From Pseudomonadota bacterium (GTDB lineage: Bacteria > Pseudomonadota > Gammaproteobacteria > Burkholderiales > Burkholderiaceae_C): a DNA stretch of 64,000 nucleotides. Below, piece after piece: positions 9,595-18,506 of the stretch. Position 1 is the stretch's first letter. Every line of letters begins with the position of its first letter. The notes beneath the pieces are model-generated. The model searched no databases. It had not been told where the DNA came from and was given only the letters and a program-made list of their open reading frames with translations. The position numbers were made by a program, and so were the translations under genes. Location: NCBI GenBank assembly GCA_021815805.1, contig JAKAZQ010000008.1:22602-86601 (forward strand), in the 5' to 3' direction.

Positions 9595-11112
9595 TCAGTC
9601 CGCGCCCAGCGCCCGGCGCAGTTGCATCGCCTCGGCCAGGTGCTCGCGCTCCACGTGCGCCGCTTCGCACAGATCGGCGATGCTGCGCGCCACGCGCAGG
9701 ATGCGATGCGTGGCGCGTGCGGAACTGCCGAGGCGGGTCAGCGTCGTGCCGAGCCAGCTTCTCGCCTCGGTGCGCAGCGCGCAATGGCGTTCGAGCTCGG
9801 CCGCCCCCAGCGCGGCGTTCGGGCGCCCCTGGCGCTGTCGCTGGCGCAGCGCGGCGCGCTGCACGCGTTGCGCCACCGCCGCGCTCGCCTCGCCGGCGGG
9901 CAGCTCCAGCAGGGCGTCGGGCGCCAGCGCGGCGACCTCGACGCGCAGGTCGATGCGGTCGAGCAGCGGCCCGGACAGCCGCGCGCGGTAGCGCGCGATC
10001 TGCTCGGCGGAGCAGCGGCAGGCGCGCCCTGGATGGCCCAGGTGTCCGCAGGGGCAGGGGTTCATGGCCGCCACGAGCAGGAAGCGCGCCGGGAACTCGG
10101 CGCGCTGTGCGGCGCGCGCCAGGTGCACGCGGGCCATTTCCAGGGGTTCGCGCAGCCCCTCCAGCGCGCGCCGGTCGAATTCGGGAAGCTCGTCGAGGAA
10201 CAGCACCCCGTGGTGCGCCAGCGAGACCTCCCCCGGCCGCAGGCCGCCGGAACCGAGCCCCCCCAGCAGCGCGGCCGCCGAGCAGCCGTGGTGCGGGCTG
10301 CGCAGGCTGCGACGGCCCCAGGCCGACGCCTCGAAGGCCCCGCTCAGGCTCAGCATCGCCGCGCTTTCCAGCGCCTGGTCGTGCTCCAGCGGAGGCAGCA
10401 CGCCGACCAGCCGGCGCGCCATCATGGATTTGCCGCTGCCCGGCGGTCCGACCAGCAGCAGGTGGTGTTCCCCGGCGGCCGCGATCTCGAGCGCGCGCCG
10501 CGCCTGGGCCTGGCCGCGTACGTCGGCCAGGTCGGTGACCGGGGCGGGGGCGGGCGCGACCACCGGCGCGCGCAGCGCGGCGGCGTCGAGCTGCCCGCCC
10601 AGGTAGGCGAGGACATCGTGCAGGTGGCGCGCGCCGAGCACCGCGTCGGGCGCGGCCAGCGCGGCCTCGCAGGCGCTGGGCAGCGGCAGCACCAGGCGCG
10701 TGCCGGCGGCCCGGGAAGCACGCGCGGCGCAGGTCATGGCGAGCGCGCCGTGCACCGGCCGCAGTTCGCCGGCGAGCGAAAGCTCGCCGGCGAACTCGTG
10801 CCCCTGCAGGCGCAGCGGGTCGATGGCGCCCTGCGCCGCCAGCAGGCCGAGCGCTATGGGCAGGTCGAAGCGCCCCGATTCCTTGGGCAGATCGGCCGGG
10901 GCCAGGTTGACGACGATGCGTCGCGCCGACGGATACGGCAGCGAGCTGTTGAGCAGCGCGCTGCGTACGCGTTCGCGCGCTTCGCGCACCTCGGTGTCGG
11001 GCAGGCCGACGATGCAGAACCCGGGCAGGCCGCCGGAAAGGTGGACTTCGACCTGCACGGCCGGTGCCTGCATGCCCAGCAGCGCGCGGCTCGCGACGAC
11101 GGCCAGGGGCAT
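9595..11112 (-). CDS. comM: YifB/ComM-family Mg-chelatase-like AAA+ ATPase
   Basis: AAA+ helicase of the ComM/YifB family. In naturally competent bacteria ComM drives branch migration during integration of taken-up DNA. The 505 residues show the N-terminal ChlI domain (HLSGGLPGFCIVGLPDTEVREARERV, about 24-50). Walker A is GPPGSGKS at 222-229 and a Walker B-like element is FLDELPEFDRRALE. A NPCPCGHLGHPGRACRC cysteine cluster precedes the C-terminal domain. It follows ubiK by 21 bp, a pairing common in Burkholderiales, so they form one operon. Confidence 0.95.
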   Translation of the reverse strand: MPLAVVASRALLGMQAPAVQVEVHLSGGLPGFCIVGLPDTEVREARERVRSALLNSSLPYPSARRIVVNLAPADLPKESGRFDLPIALGLLAAQGAIDPLRLQGHEFAGELSLAGELRPVHGALAMTCAARASRAAGTRLVLPLPSACEAALAAPDAVLGARHLHDVLAYLGGQLDAAALRAPVVAPAPAPVTDLADVRGQAQARRALEIAAAGEHHLLLVGPPGSGKSMMARRLVGVLPPLEHDQALESAAMLSLSGAFEASAWGRRSLRSPHHGCSAAALLGGLGSGGLRPGEVSLAHHGVLFLDELPEFDRRALEGLREPLEMARVHLARAAQRAEFPARFLLVAAMNPCPCGHLGHPGRACRCSAEQIARYRARLSGPLLDRIDLRVEVAALAPDALLELPAGEASAAVAQRVQRAALRQRQRQGRPNAALGAAELERHCALRTEARSWLGTTLTRLGSSARATHRILRVARSIADLCEAAHVEREHLAEAMQLRRALGAD

Positions 11113-11133
11113 CGCGGCCGCGCCTGCCGGGGC

Positions 11134-11502
11134 TCAGGCGCCGGGGTTCGGAGGCGCGGCGCCCGGTGCGGAGGTGTCGCGCGCGGCGCCCGCGGCGGCT
11201 GCCGTGGCTGCTGCAGCCGTCAGGCGCGACTCGAGCGCGGCCACCTGGGCCTCGAGCTGCGCCACGCGCTGCGCCGAGGCCTGCAGCATCGCCTGCAGCG
11301 CGTCGAATTCGTCGCGCGTGACCAGATCCAGGCGACCGGCCGCGGAATGCGCGAGCGCGCGCACGTTGCGCTGCACGTCCTTCAGCGGGGATTGTTCCAG
11401 CGCCTCGGCGGCGCGGCGCAGGAATGCGCGCGGCGAGTGGGGTGGCACGGCGTGCGACGGGTCGCTGCCGGAGGGGGAGTCTGGAGGGGGCGTGGTGTTC
11501 AT
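11134..11502 (-). CDS. ubiK: UbiK-type accessory factor for ubiquinone biosynthesis (BMFP family)
   Basis: Small coiled-coil protein of the UbiK/YqiC family, which assists the aerobic ubiquinone (Ubi) complex. The 122 residues contain the diagnostic core SPLKDVQRNVRALAHSA followed by RLDLVTRDEFDALQAML and a heptad coiled coil (QRVAQLEAQVAALESRL). The C-terminal tail is Ala/Pro-rich and not conserved. The start at 11502 is chosen because it leaves a short Pro/Ser-rich N-terminus before the core; longer in-frame extensions run into the nitrogen-regulatory region. First gene of ubiK-comM, divergent from the porin-glnK-amtB operon. Confidence 0.9.
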   Translation of the reverse strand: MNTTPPPDSPSGSDPSHAVPPHSPRAFLRRAAEALEQSPLKDVQRNVRALAHSAAGRLDLVTRDEFDALQAMLQASAQRVAQLEAQVAALESRLTAAAATAAAAGAARDTSAPGAAPPNPGA

Positions 11503-11684
11503 CGTGTGGGCCTTGGCAGAACCCCGCGGCGGGCGGGGGGGTGATCGGGTTCGGAACACAGCCGCCGAACCAGGCAGCCGCCGAACCAGGATTCCTGGGC
11601 TGCATTGTCGCGCGGCGTGGCCCGCGCCGGCGTGAGCGTGCGCATTGACAGTGCGCGCGCCGAGGAAAACCTTCCGCCGTGCCA

Positions 11685-11761
11685 TGCACCTGCACCTGCA
11701 CCTGCATGGCGCATGCACCAGCAAAAGGCCATGCACCACGTGTGTGCACCACGACGGTGCA
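11685..11761 (+). promoter_or_regulatory. NtrC-type enhancer cluster upstream of porin-glnK-amtB
   Basis: A perfect NtrC-like palindrome TGCACCACGACGGTGCA lies at 11745-11761. A partly overlapping weaker copy, TGCACCACGTGTGTGCA, is at 11732-11748. Further TGCACC half-sites occur at 11714 and as a tandem run at 11685-11702, which is bracketed by the inverted pair GCCATGCA / TGCATGGC (11681-11710). NtrC sites are TGCACC-N5-GGTGCA and lie 70-150 bp upstream of sigma-54 promoters, as here. The match and spacing are seen; the factor is inferred. Confidence 0.75.
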
Positions 11762-11822
11762 TCGGCGCGACGGCGGGCACGCCGCCGCCGCGCAACGCGG
11801 GCCTGGCGCCTGCTGCGGAACC

Positions 11823-11838
11823 TGGCATGAAAGATGCA
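11823..11838 (+). promoter_or_regulatory. Sigma-54 (RpoN) promoter of the porin-glnK-amtB operon
   Basis: TGGCATGAAAGATGCA matches the -24/-12 consensus TGGCACG-N4-TTGCA with two mismatches and the exact GG-N10-GC spacing. It lies 62 bp after the perfect NtrC-like palindrome and 84 bp before the porin start. This is the expected layout for a nitrogen-limitation promoter driving glnK-amtB. Confidence 0.75.
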
Positions 11839-11922
11839 GGAAAGAGCCGACACCCGGGGGCCCCCGCGTGAATCCCAGCCTGTCTTCGACTTGCCAACCG
11901 TTTCGCCCTGAGGAGCATCCTG

Positions 11923-13035
11923 ATGAAACAAGCCACACTCGCGGCCTGCCTCGCGCTGGGGTTCGCCGCCCCGACCCTGGCCCATGCCGCCGACGCCAGC
12001 GCGGCGCCCAGCCTCGGCGCGGTGCTCGCGGCCACGCCGAACCTGAGCCTGACGGGCTACCTGGCCAGCACCTACACGCATTTCGACACCACCCCGGCTT
12101 TGCGTCAGTTCGACACGACGCAAAACGGCTTCACGTTCAACCAGGCCTCGCTGACCGCGTCGTACCTGCCGTCGAGCGGCTTCGGCGGTTCGGTCACGCT
12201 GCTCGGAGGCAACGATGCCTACTTCCTGGACGGCGGTAGCCAGCCAAACAACGCTACCAAGGTGGGTGTCTTGAATGCCTTCGTGCAGTACGCCCACGGC
12301 AACCTGACCGTGATGGCCGGGCGCCTGCCCACGCTGGCCGGCATGGAAGTGGTCAGCCCGCTCGGCAACAACGAGATCTCTCGCTCGCTGCTGTTCTATT
12401 CCCTCGAGCCGATCTACCACACCGGGTTGCGCACGGCCTACGCGGTCAACGGGGCGCTGACCGTCACGGCCGGGGTCAACGAGGGCTTCAACCACGACAC
12501 CCAGGTCACCGGCACTTCCAAGACCATCGAACTCGGCGCGTCGGGCAGCCCGACCAAGATGTTCAGCTACTCGGCGGCCTACTACTACACCGGGACCGGC
12601 ATGTACTACACCAGCAGCCCGGGCAAGGAACAACTGTTCGACCTGGTGGGCAACATCACTGCCACCGATGCGCTGAACTTCGGGCTCAACATCGACCTGG
12701 TGAGCAAGGACTCGTACAACGGCGTCGGCTCGGGCAGCGGCAAGGCCGACGGCTATGCGCTGTACGCCAACTACGCCATCAACGACCAGTTCACGCTGTC
12801 AGGGCGAGGCGAGTACCTGGATGACAAGCAGGGCATCGCATCGGCCGCCGCCGGCGGAATGCTGGGCACGCCCAACAAGCTCAAGGAGCTGACCCTGGCG
12901 CTGAACTACACGCCGGTGAAGAACGTCAAGCTCGCCGCCGAACTGCGCCAGGACAAGTCGGACGTGCAGATTTTCGACAACGGGTCGAAGAACAAGCAGA
13001 CCTCCGTCGAGCTGCTGGCCGCCTACTCGTTCTGA
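11923..13035 (+). CDS. Outer-membrane beta-barrel porin-like protein in the glnK-amtB operon
   Basis: Predicted outer-membrane channel, 370 residues. It has a clean signal peptide (residues 1-22, cleaved after AHA-A) and alternating beta-strand sequence throughout. The terminal phenylalanine (LLAAYSF) is the typical BamA-recognition end of outer-membrane barrels. It resembles the putative porins (TorF/BBP2-like) that precede glnK in many Burkholderiales. The role in uptake of nitrogen compounds is inferred from position and from the NtrC/sigma-54 control region directly upstream. The start has AGGAGC about 8 bp before it. glnK follows after 33 bp. Confidence 0.88.
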   Translation: MKQATLAACLALGFAAPTLAHAADASAAPSLGAVLAATPNLSLTGYLASTYTHFDTTPALRQFDTTQNGFTFNQASLTASYLPSSGFGGSVTLLGGNDAYFLDGGSQPNNATKVGVLNAFVQYAHGNLTVMAGRLPTLAGMEVVSPLGNNEISRSLLFYSLEPIYHTGLRTAYAVNGALTVTAGVNEGFNHDTQVTGTSKTIELGASGSPTKMFSYSAAYYYTGTGMYYTSSPGKEQLFDLVGNITATDALNFGLNIDLVSKDSYNGVGSGSGKADGYALYANYAINDQFTLSGRGEYLDDKQGIASAAAGGMLGTPNKLKELTLALNYTPVKNVKLAAELRQDKSDVQIFDNGSKNKQTSVELLAAYSF

Positions 13036-13407
<372 letters not shown>

Positions 13408-13436
13408 CGACCCCGCATTCCTGAAAGGTCAAGGAC

Positions 13437-14828
13437 ATGAAAAAGTACATTGCAAGCATCGCCCTGAGCCTGGTCATGCTGGGCTCGCCGCTCGCGGCCT
13501 GGGCGCAGACGCTCGGCGCGTCGGCACCGGCGGCCGCGGCCACCGCAGCCCCGGCCGTCGCTCCGGCAGCACCGGCGGCAGCGCCGGCGGCCGCGCCGGC
13601 GAACCCGGCCGCGTTCATCAACTCCGGCGACAACGCCTGGATGCTCACGTCCACCGCGCTGGTGCTGATGATGACCATCCCGGGCCTGGCGCTGTTCTAC
13701 GGCGGCATGGTGCGCAAGAAGAACGTGCTGGCCACGCTGATGCAGAGCTTCGCGATCACCGCGCTGGTCACCGTGCTGTGGATGATCGCCGGCTACAGCC
13801 TGGCCTTCACCAGCGGCTCCGGGTTCATAGGAGGGCTCAGCAGGTTGTTTCTCACGGGCATGGGCCTGGACAGCGTGAACGCGCTCGCCCCGACCATCCC
13901 CGAGACGACCTACATGACCTTCCAGATGACCTTTGCCATCATCACTCCGGCGCTGATCGTCGGCTCCTTCGCCGATCGCATGAAGTTCTCCGCGCTGCTG
14001 TGGTTCATGGGCCTGTGGCTGCTCGCCGTGTACGCGCCGATCGCGCACATGGTGTGGGGTCCCGGCGGCCTGCTCGGCGGTGACGGCGTGCTCGACTACG
14101 CCGGCGGCACGGTGGTGCACATCAACGCCGGGGTCGCCGGCCTGGTGGCGGCGCTGGTGCTGGGCAAGCGCGTGGGCTACGGCAAGGAGGCCATGCCTCC
14201 GCACAACCTGGTGCTGACCATGATCGGTGCCTCGCTGCTGTGGGTGGGCTGGTTCGGCTTCAACGCCGGCTCGGCGGTGGCCGCGAGCGATCGTGCCGGC
14301 ATGGCCATGGCCGCGACCCAGATCGCCACCGCCGGCGCGGCGCTGGCGTGGATGTTCGTCGAGTGGATGGCGCGCGGCAAGCCGACCATCCTCGGCATCT
14401 GCTCGGGCGCGGTCGCCGGGCTCGTCGCCATCACCCCGGCATCGGGCTTCGTCGGCCCCAGCGGCGCGCTGATCATCGGCCTGGCCGCCGGCGCGGTGTG
14501 CTTCTGGACCGCCGTCTACATGAAGGAGATGATCGGCTACGACGACTCGCTCGACGCCTTCGGCGTGCATGCCATCGGCGGCATCCTGGGTGCGCTGCTG
14601 ACCGGCGTGTTCGCGGTGAAGGCCATCGGCGGAACCGCCGGCGTGCTGGAGGGCAACACCATGCAGTTGCTGATCCAGGCCAAGGGCGTGGCCGTCACCA
14701 TCGTCTACGACGCGGTCGTCACCTTCGTCATCCTGAAGATCGTCGACATGCTGCTCGGCCTGCGCGTTACCGAGGAGCAGGAACGCGAAGGCCTGGACAT
14801 CAGCCTGCACGGCGAGCAGGTGCTGTAG
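13437..14828 (+). CDS. amtB: Ammonium transporter AmtB
   Basis: Trimeric inner-membrane ammonium channel. The 463 residues start with a signal peptide (1-23, AWA-Q), followed by an unusually long Ala/Pro linker (about 25-58) before the first of 11 helices. The twin pore histidines are in the segments TVVHINAGVAG and FGVHAIGGILG. The helix motif PGLALFYGGMVRKKN is diagnostic. A C-terminal cytoplasmic tail (GLRVTEEQEREGLDISLHGE) carries the PII-responsive region. It ends the porin-glnK-amtB operon and is followed by two hairpins, the second a strong terminator. Confidence 0.98.
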   Translation: MKKYIASIALSLVMLGSPLAAWAQTLGASAPAAAATAAPAVAPAAPAAAPAAAPANPAAFINSGDNAWMLTSTALVLMMTIPGLALFYGGMVRKKNVLATLMQSFAITALVTVLWMIAGYSLAFTSGSGFIGGLSRLFLTGMGLDSVNALAPTIPETTYMTFQMTFAIITPALIVGSFADRMKFSALLWFMGLWLLAVYAPIAHMVWGPGGLLGGDGVLDYAGGTVVHINAGVAGLVAALVLGKRVGYGKEAMPPHNLVLTMIGASLLWVGWFGFNAGSAVAASDRAGMAMAATQIATAGAALAWMFVEWMARGKPTILGICSGAVAGLVAITPASGFVGPSGALIIGLAAGAVCFWTAVYMKEMIGYDDSLDAFGVHAIGGILGALLTGVFAVKAIGGTAGVLEGNTMQLLIQAKGVAVTIVYDAVVTFVILKIVDMLLGLRVTEEQEREGLDISLHGEQVL

Positions 14829-14838
14829 GCGCGCAGCG

Positions 14839-14860
14839 CCGGGCCGCGCGGGCGGCCCGG
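14839..14860 (+). terminator. GC-rich hairpin just after amtB
   Basis: CCGGGCCG (14839-14846) pairs with CGGCCCGG (14853-14860) across a 6-nt loop. It is followed by a run of C rather than T, so alone it may only stabilise the mRNA end. Confidence 0.5.
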
Positions 14861-14889
14861 CCCCCCCTTGTCTCCAGAGCAGGAACGTT

Positions 14890-14918
14890 GCGCCCGGTGC
14901 CACCGGGCGCTTTTTTTT
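14890..14918 (+). terminator. Strong rho-independent terminator of the glnK-amtB operon
   Basis: GCGCCCGG (14890-14897) pairs perfectly with CCGGGCGC (14903-14910) around loop TGCCA and is followed by eight T. This is a textbook intrinsic terminator and separates amtB from gshA. Confidence 0.92.
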
Positions 14919-15086
14919 GTCCGTGTCCGGCGCGGCCGGACTCTTGAACAGCGACCCGGCCGGCTCCAGCTATGCTGCAGGAACCTCGGCCTGCGCCCAT
15001 GGGTTCCCGCACGCGTCAGCCCGCTGTCTGCAACAATCGAAATTTGTGGCCTGTCGGGCCGAACCCGATCCCAAGGTGCATCGCGC

Positions 15087-16379
15087 ATGATTCCTCATCT
15101 CGTTTCCGCAGAAGGCGGCCCGGTGCTCGAGCTCGAGCAGCGCATCCTGGAGGCCCAGCCGTCGATCGAGCGCTGGTTCCGGCTCGAGTGGATGGAGCAC
15201 CAGCCTCCGTTCTACGCGTCCGTGGATTTGCGCAACGGCGGCTTCAAGCTGGCGCCGGTGGACACCAACCTGTTTCCCGGCGGGTGGAACAACCTGTCGG
15301 AGGAGATGCTGCCGCTGGCGGTGCAGGCGGCGATGGCCGCGATCGAGAAGATCTGCCCGGAGGCCAAGGGCCTGCTGCTGATTCCCGAGCGCCATACCCG
15401 CAACACCTTCTACCTGGAAAACCTGGCCCGCCTGACGCAGATCTTCCATCAGGCGGGGCTGAACGTGCATGTGGGAACGGTGGACGAGACCATCACCGAA
15501 CCGAAGACGGTGAATCTGCCCAGCGGCGAAACCCTGCTCATCGAGCCGCTGCGGCGCACCCGCCGCCGCCTCGGCACCAAGGATTTCGATCCCTGCAGCA
15601 TCCTGCTCAACAACGACCTGTCCTCCGGCGTGCCCGCGGAGTTGCAGGGCCTGTACGAGCAGTATCTGCTGCCGCCGCTGCACGCCGGCTGGAAGACCCG
15701 GCGCAAGAGCAATCATTTCCGCAGCTACGACGCGGTGGTCAAGCGCTTCGCCAAGCTCATCGGCGTCGATCCGTGGATGCTCAACCCCTACTTCGCGCAG
15801 TGCAGCGGGCTCGACTTCCAGCAGCGCCAGGGCGAGGAACAGCTTGCCGAGACGGTGGACGGCGTGCTCGCCAAGGTGCGTCGCAAGTACAAGGAGTACG
15901 GCATCCACGAGAAGCCCTTCGTGGCGGTCAAGGCCGATGCCGGAACCTACGGCATGGGTGTCATGATGGTGCAGGACGCCAGCGAGGTGCGCGATCTCAA
16001 CCGCAAGACGCGCAACAAGATGAGCGTGATCAAGGAAGGCATGGAGGTGCGCGACGTGATCGTGCAGGAAGGCGTGCCGAGCATCGAGCGCCTGCAGGAG
16101 GCGGTGTGCGAACCGGTGGTGTACATGATGGATCGCTATGTCGTCGGCGGCTTCTATCGCGTGCACACGGATCGCGGGCCGAACGAGAACCTGAACTCGC
16201 CTGGCATGCATTTCGTGCCGCTGGCCTTCGAGGAGCAGTTCAATGTCACCAACCCGGACGCCAAGCCCGGCACCAGCGGGCCCAATCGCTTCCACATGTA
16301 CGGCGTGATCGCGCGCCTGGCCCTCGTGGCCGCCAGCTACGAGCTGGAGCGCACGGATCCCGAAGCCGAGGCCGAATGA
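15087..16379 (+). CDS. gshA: Glutamate-cysteine ligase, beta/acidithiobacillus-type family
   Basis: First enzyme of glutathione synthesis, joining glutamate and cysteine with ATP. The 430-residue protein is of the gshA family first defined from Acidithiobacillus ferrooxidans and common in betaproteobacteria, unlike the 518-residue E. coli enzyme. Recognisable segments are PPFYASVDLRNGGFKLAPVDTN, KSNHFRSYD and KADAGTYGMGVMMV. The start at 15087 (MIPHLVSAEGGP) was preferred because upstream codons run into the amtB terminator. No clear ribosome-binding sequence precedes it. gshB follows after 28 bp, so one operon makes glutathione. Confidence 0.93.
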   Translation: MIPHLVSAEGGPVLELEQRILEAQPSIERWFRLEWMEHQPPFYASVDLRNGGFKLAPVDTNLFPGGWNNLSEEMLPLAVQAAMAAIEKICPEAKGLLLIPERHTRNTFYLENLARLTQIFHQAGLNVHVGTVDETITEPKTVNLPSGETLLIEPLRRTRRRLGTKDFDPCSILLNNDLSSGVPAELQGLYEQYLLPPLHAGWKTRRKSNHFRSYDAVVKRFAKLIGVDPWMLNPYFAQCSGLDFQQRQGEEQLAETVDGVLAKVRRKYKEYGIHEKPFVAVKADAGTYGMGVMMVQDASEVRDLNRKTRNKMSVIKEGMEVRDVIVQEGVPSIERLQEAVCEPVVYMMDRYVVGGFYRVHTDRGPNENLNSPGMHFVPLAFEEQFNVTNPDAKPGTSGPNRFHMYGVIARLALVAASYELERTDPEAEAE

Positions 16380-16407
16380 CCCTGCGCCCGCGCCGCCCCG
16401 TGTCGCC

Positions 16408-17397
16408 ATGAAACTGCTGTTCGTCGCCGATCCGCTGGAGGCCTTCCACCCGAAGAAGGACTCGACCCTGGCCATGATGCGCGAAGCCGCGCGCCGCGGG
16501 TATGCGGTGTGGGCCTGCGAGCCGCGCCAGTTGCAGTGGCGCAGCGGCGGCAGCGGCGCGCATCCGGTGAGCGCGCCGTGCCGTCACGTCGAGCCGCTCG
16601 ACACGGCGCGCCCCTGGTTCACCGAGCTCGAGGTCGTGCGCTGCGCGCTGCGCGATTTCGACGCCGTGCTGATGCGCAAGGATCCCCCCTTCGACAGCGA
16701 GTTTTTCTACGCCACGCATCTGCTGGAGCAGGCCGAGCGCGAGGGGGCCCGGGTGTTCAACCGGCCGCGCGCGCTGCGCGACCATCCGGAGAAGCTGGCG
16801 ATCCTGGAATGGCCGGGCTTCATCCCGCAGACCCTGGTGAGCCGCGATCCGGCGGCGCTGCGCGGGTTCGCCCGCGAGCACGGCGACGTGATCGTCAAGC
16901 CGCTCGACGGCATGGGCGGCAGCGGAGTGTTCCGGCTGCGCAGCGGCAGCGACGGCGCGCCCGACGTCAACCTCGGCGTGGTGCTCGAGACCCTCACCGA
17001 CATGGGACGGCGCACCATCATGGCGCAGGTGTTCGTGCCGCAGATCGCGCAGGGCGACAAGCGCGTGCTGGTGATCGGCGGCGAGCCGGTGCCCTACGCG
17101 CTGGCGCGCATCCCGCAAGGCGGCGAGACGCGCGGCAACCTCGCCGCCGGCGGCCTCGGCAAGGCGCAGGAGCTGTCGCCCGGCGACCGCGCGATCGCGC
17201 AGGCGCTGGGCCCGACGCTGGCGGCGCGCGGCCTGCTGCTGGTCGGCCTCGACATCATCGGCGAGCGCCTGACCGAGATCAACGTGACCAGCCCGACCTG
17301 TTTCGTGGAAATCCGCGAACAGACCGGCTTCGACGTCGCCGCGCGTTTCATCGACGCGCTGGAACAGGCGCTGCGCCAGTCCGCCCCGGCGGCCTGA
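16408..17397 (+). CDS. gshB: Glutathione synthetase
   Basis: ATP-grasp enzyme adding glycine to gamma-glutamylcysteine. It has 329 residues, near the 315-320 of the family. Seen motifs: VLMRKDPPFDSEFFYATHLL (substrate region), the ATP-grasp loop VIVKPLDGMGGSGVFR, the metal/ATP segment GGEPVPYALARIPQ, and the C-terminal GLDIIGERLTEINVTSPTC. It follows gshA by 28 bp. The downstream neighbour is convergent, with a 27-bp gap, so the operon ends here. Confidence 0.97.
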   Translation: MKLLFVADPLEAFHPKKDSTLAMMREAARRGYAVWACEPRQLQWRSGGSGAHPVSAPCRHVEPLDTARPWFTELEVVRCALRDFDAVLMRKDPPFDSEFFYATHLLEQAEREGARVFNRPRALRDHPEKLAILEWPGFIPQTLVSRDPAALRGFAREHGDVIVKPLDGMGGSGVFRLRSGSDGAPDVNLGVVLETLTDMGRRTIMAQVFVPQIAQGDKRVLVIGGEPVPYALARIPQGGETRGNLAAGGLGKAQELSPGDRAIAQALGPTLAARGLLLVGLDIIGERLTEINVTSPTCFVEIREQTGFDVAARFIDALEQALRQSAPAA

Positions 17398-17424
17398 CGC
17401 GGCGGCGCGTGCCGCAGCCCCGGC

Positions 17425-18336
17425 TCAGCGCTTCAGCCAGCGCAGGAAATCGGCGTAGACCTGCGCATCGCCGGGCTTCCAGCCCGCGACGCGCAGCGCC
17501 CGGTCCATCTCCCCGGCATCCGGCGCGAGCAGCGCGGCGCGCACCTTGTCGACCTGCGCCGGGGCCACGCCCGGCGCCGCCAGCAGGGTCCAGAAGGGCA
17601 TGTCCTGGTGCGCCAGCACCACGCCGCCGGCGGCGCGCCATTGCGCCGACACCAGCGGCGTGACCACCCCCACCACCGCGGCATGGGTGAGGCGCATGAA
17701 ATCGGTCACCGCGTTCTGGTACTGTACGTGCACGGTCGGCGGCAGCCTGTCGGCGTGCATGCGCCAAATCTTGGCGGCCACGCGGTCGACCAGGCTGCCC
17801 TTGGCGGGCGCCAGCAGCACCGCGCCCGCAGCCTTCCAGACCCGGTTCGGCGGAACGCACTGCGCCGCCGCGGCGCTGCGCACGCCGAGCGTGCTCAGGC
17901 TGGGCCCGCCGAGCAGCACGGAGCCGGCGTGGCCGGGACAGGGCTGGGCGATGAAGTCGACGCCGAAGCCGTGCGGCGGCAGCGCCACGGCGACGAGTTG
18001 CCAGCCCTTGGCCAGCAGCCGGGCGCTCATCCCCGGAGGCTTGACGAAGGCATAGTCGGCAGGCTGGCGCACCAGCGCCGGGCCCAGCGCGTCGTGCGCC
18101 ACCCACAGCGTGCGCTGTCCGCTCGCGCGCCCGATGGTGTTCGCCAGCGCCTGCGCGCCGTTGGCCATCGCCACCTCGTTTTCCTGCACCAGGCCGTTCT
18201 GCACGCGCAGCAACAGCGGTGCGGCGCCCGCCACCTGCAGCGTGGCGCCCAGCGCCAGCGCAGACAGCCCGCGCAGGCAGCGACGCCAGGGAAGGCAAAC
18301 GGCGAAAGCGCGGCGCGACGGGGCGGAACGGGGCAT
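17425..18336 (-). CDS. Orphan periplasmic substrate-binding protein (PhnD-like)
   Basis: Exported solute-binding-type protein, 303 residues from the start at 18336. That start leaves an Arg-rich n-region, a hydrophobic core (GLSALALGATLQVAGA) and a signal cleavage near AGA-A. A longer in-frame start at 18405 would only add low-complexity sequence. The fold resembles phosphate/phosphonate-type binding proteins (PhnD/TctC-like two-lobe proteins), with a recognisable DYAFVKPPGMSARLLAKGW segment. No permease or ATPase gene is adjacent; neighbours are gshB (convergent) and an rRNA methyltransferase (divergent). The ligand is unknown. Confidence 0.75.
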   Translation of the reverse strand: MPRSAPSRRAFAVCLPWRRCLRGLSALALGATLQVAGAAPLLLRVQNGLVQENEVAMANGAQALANTIGRASGQRTLWVAHDALGPALVRQPADYAFVKPPGMSARLLAKGWQLVAVALPPHGFGVDFIAQPCPGHAGSVLLGGPSLSTLGVRSAAAAQCVPPNRVWKAAGAVLLAPAKGSLVDRVAAKIWRMHADRLPPTVHVQYQNAVTDFMRLTHAAVVGVVTPLVSAQWRAAGGVVLAHQDMPFWTLLAAPGVAPAQVDKVRAALLAPDAGEMDRALRVAGWKPGDAQVYADFLRWLKR

Positions 18337-18506
18337 GGTCGGTGGCAGTTGCGGCCGCCGGCGCGGCATGCGGCAAAATCTACCGGGGGCGATACGTCGG
18401 GTCAAGCTTGCGCGGCCGGCCCGCGCAGTGGACTAGGATGGCCGGCCGCGCGCGCCCGTGACGCCTGCCCCGTCACGTTCCAACCCCGTCCCCGATGCTT
18501 GCCGCC

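Noticed and set aside
11685..11706. Microsatellite or CRISPR-like repeat TGCACC x3-4
   Set aside because: The units are 6 bp and match NtrC half-sites next to a perfect site and a sigma-54 promoter; there are no spacers or cas genes.
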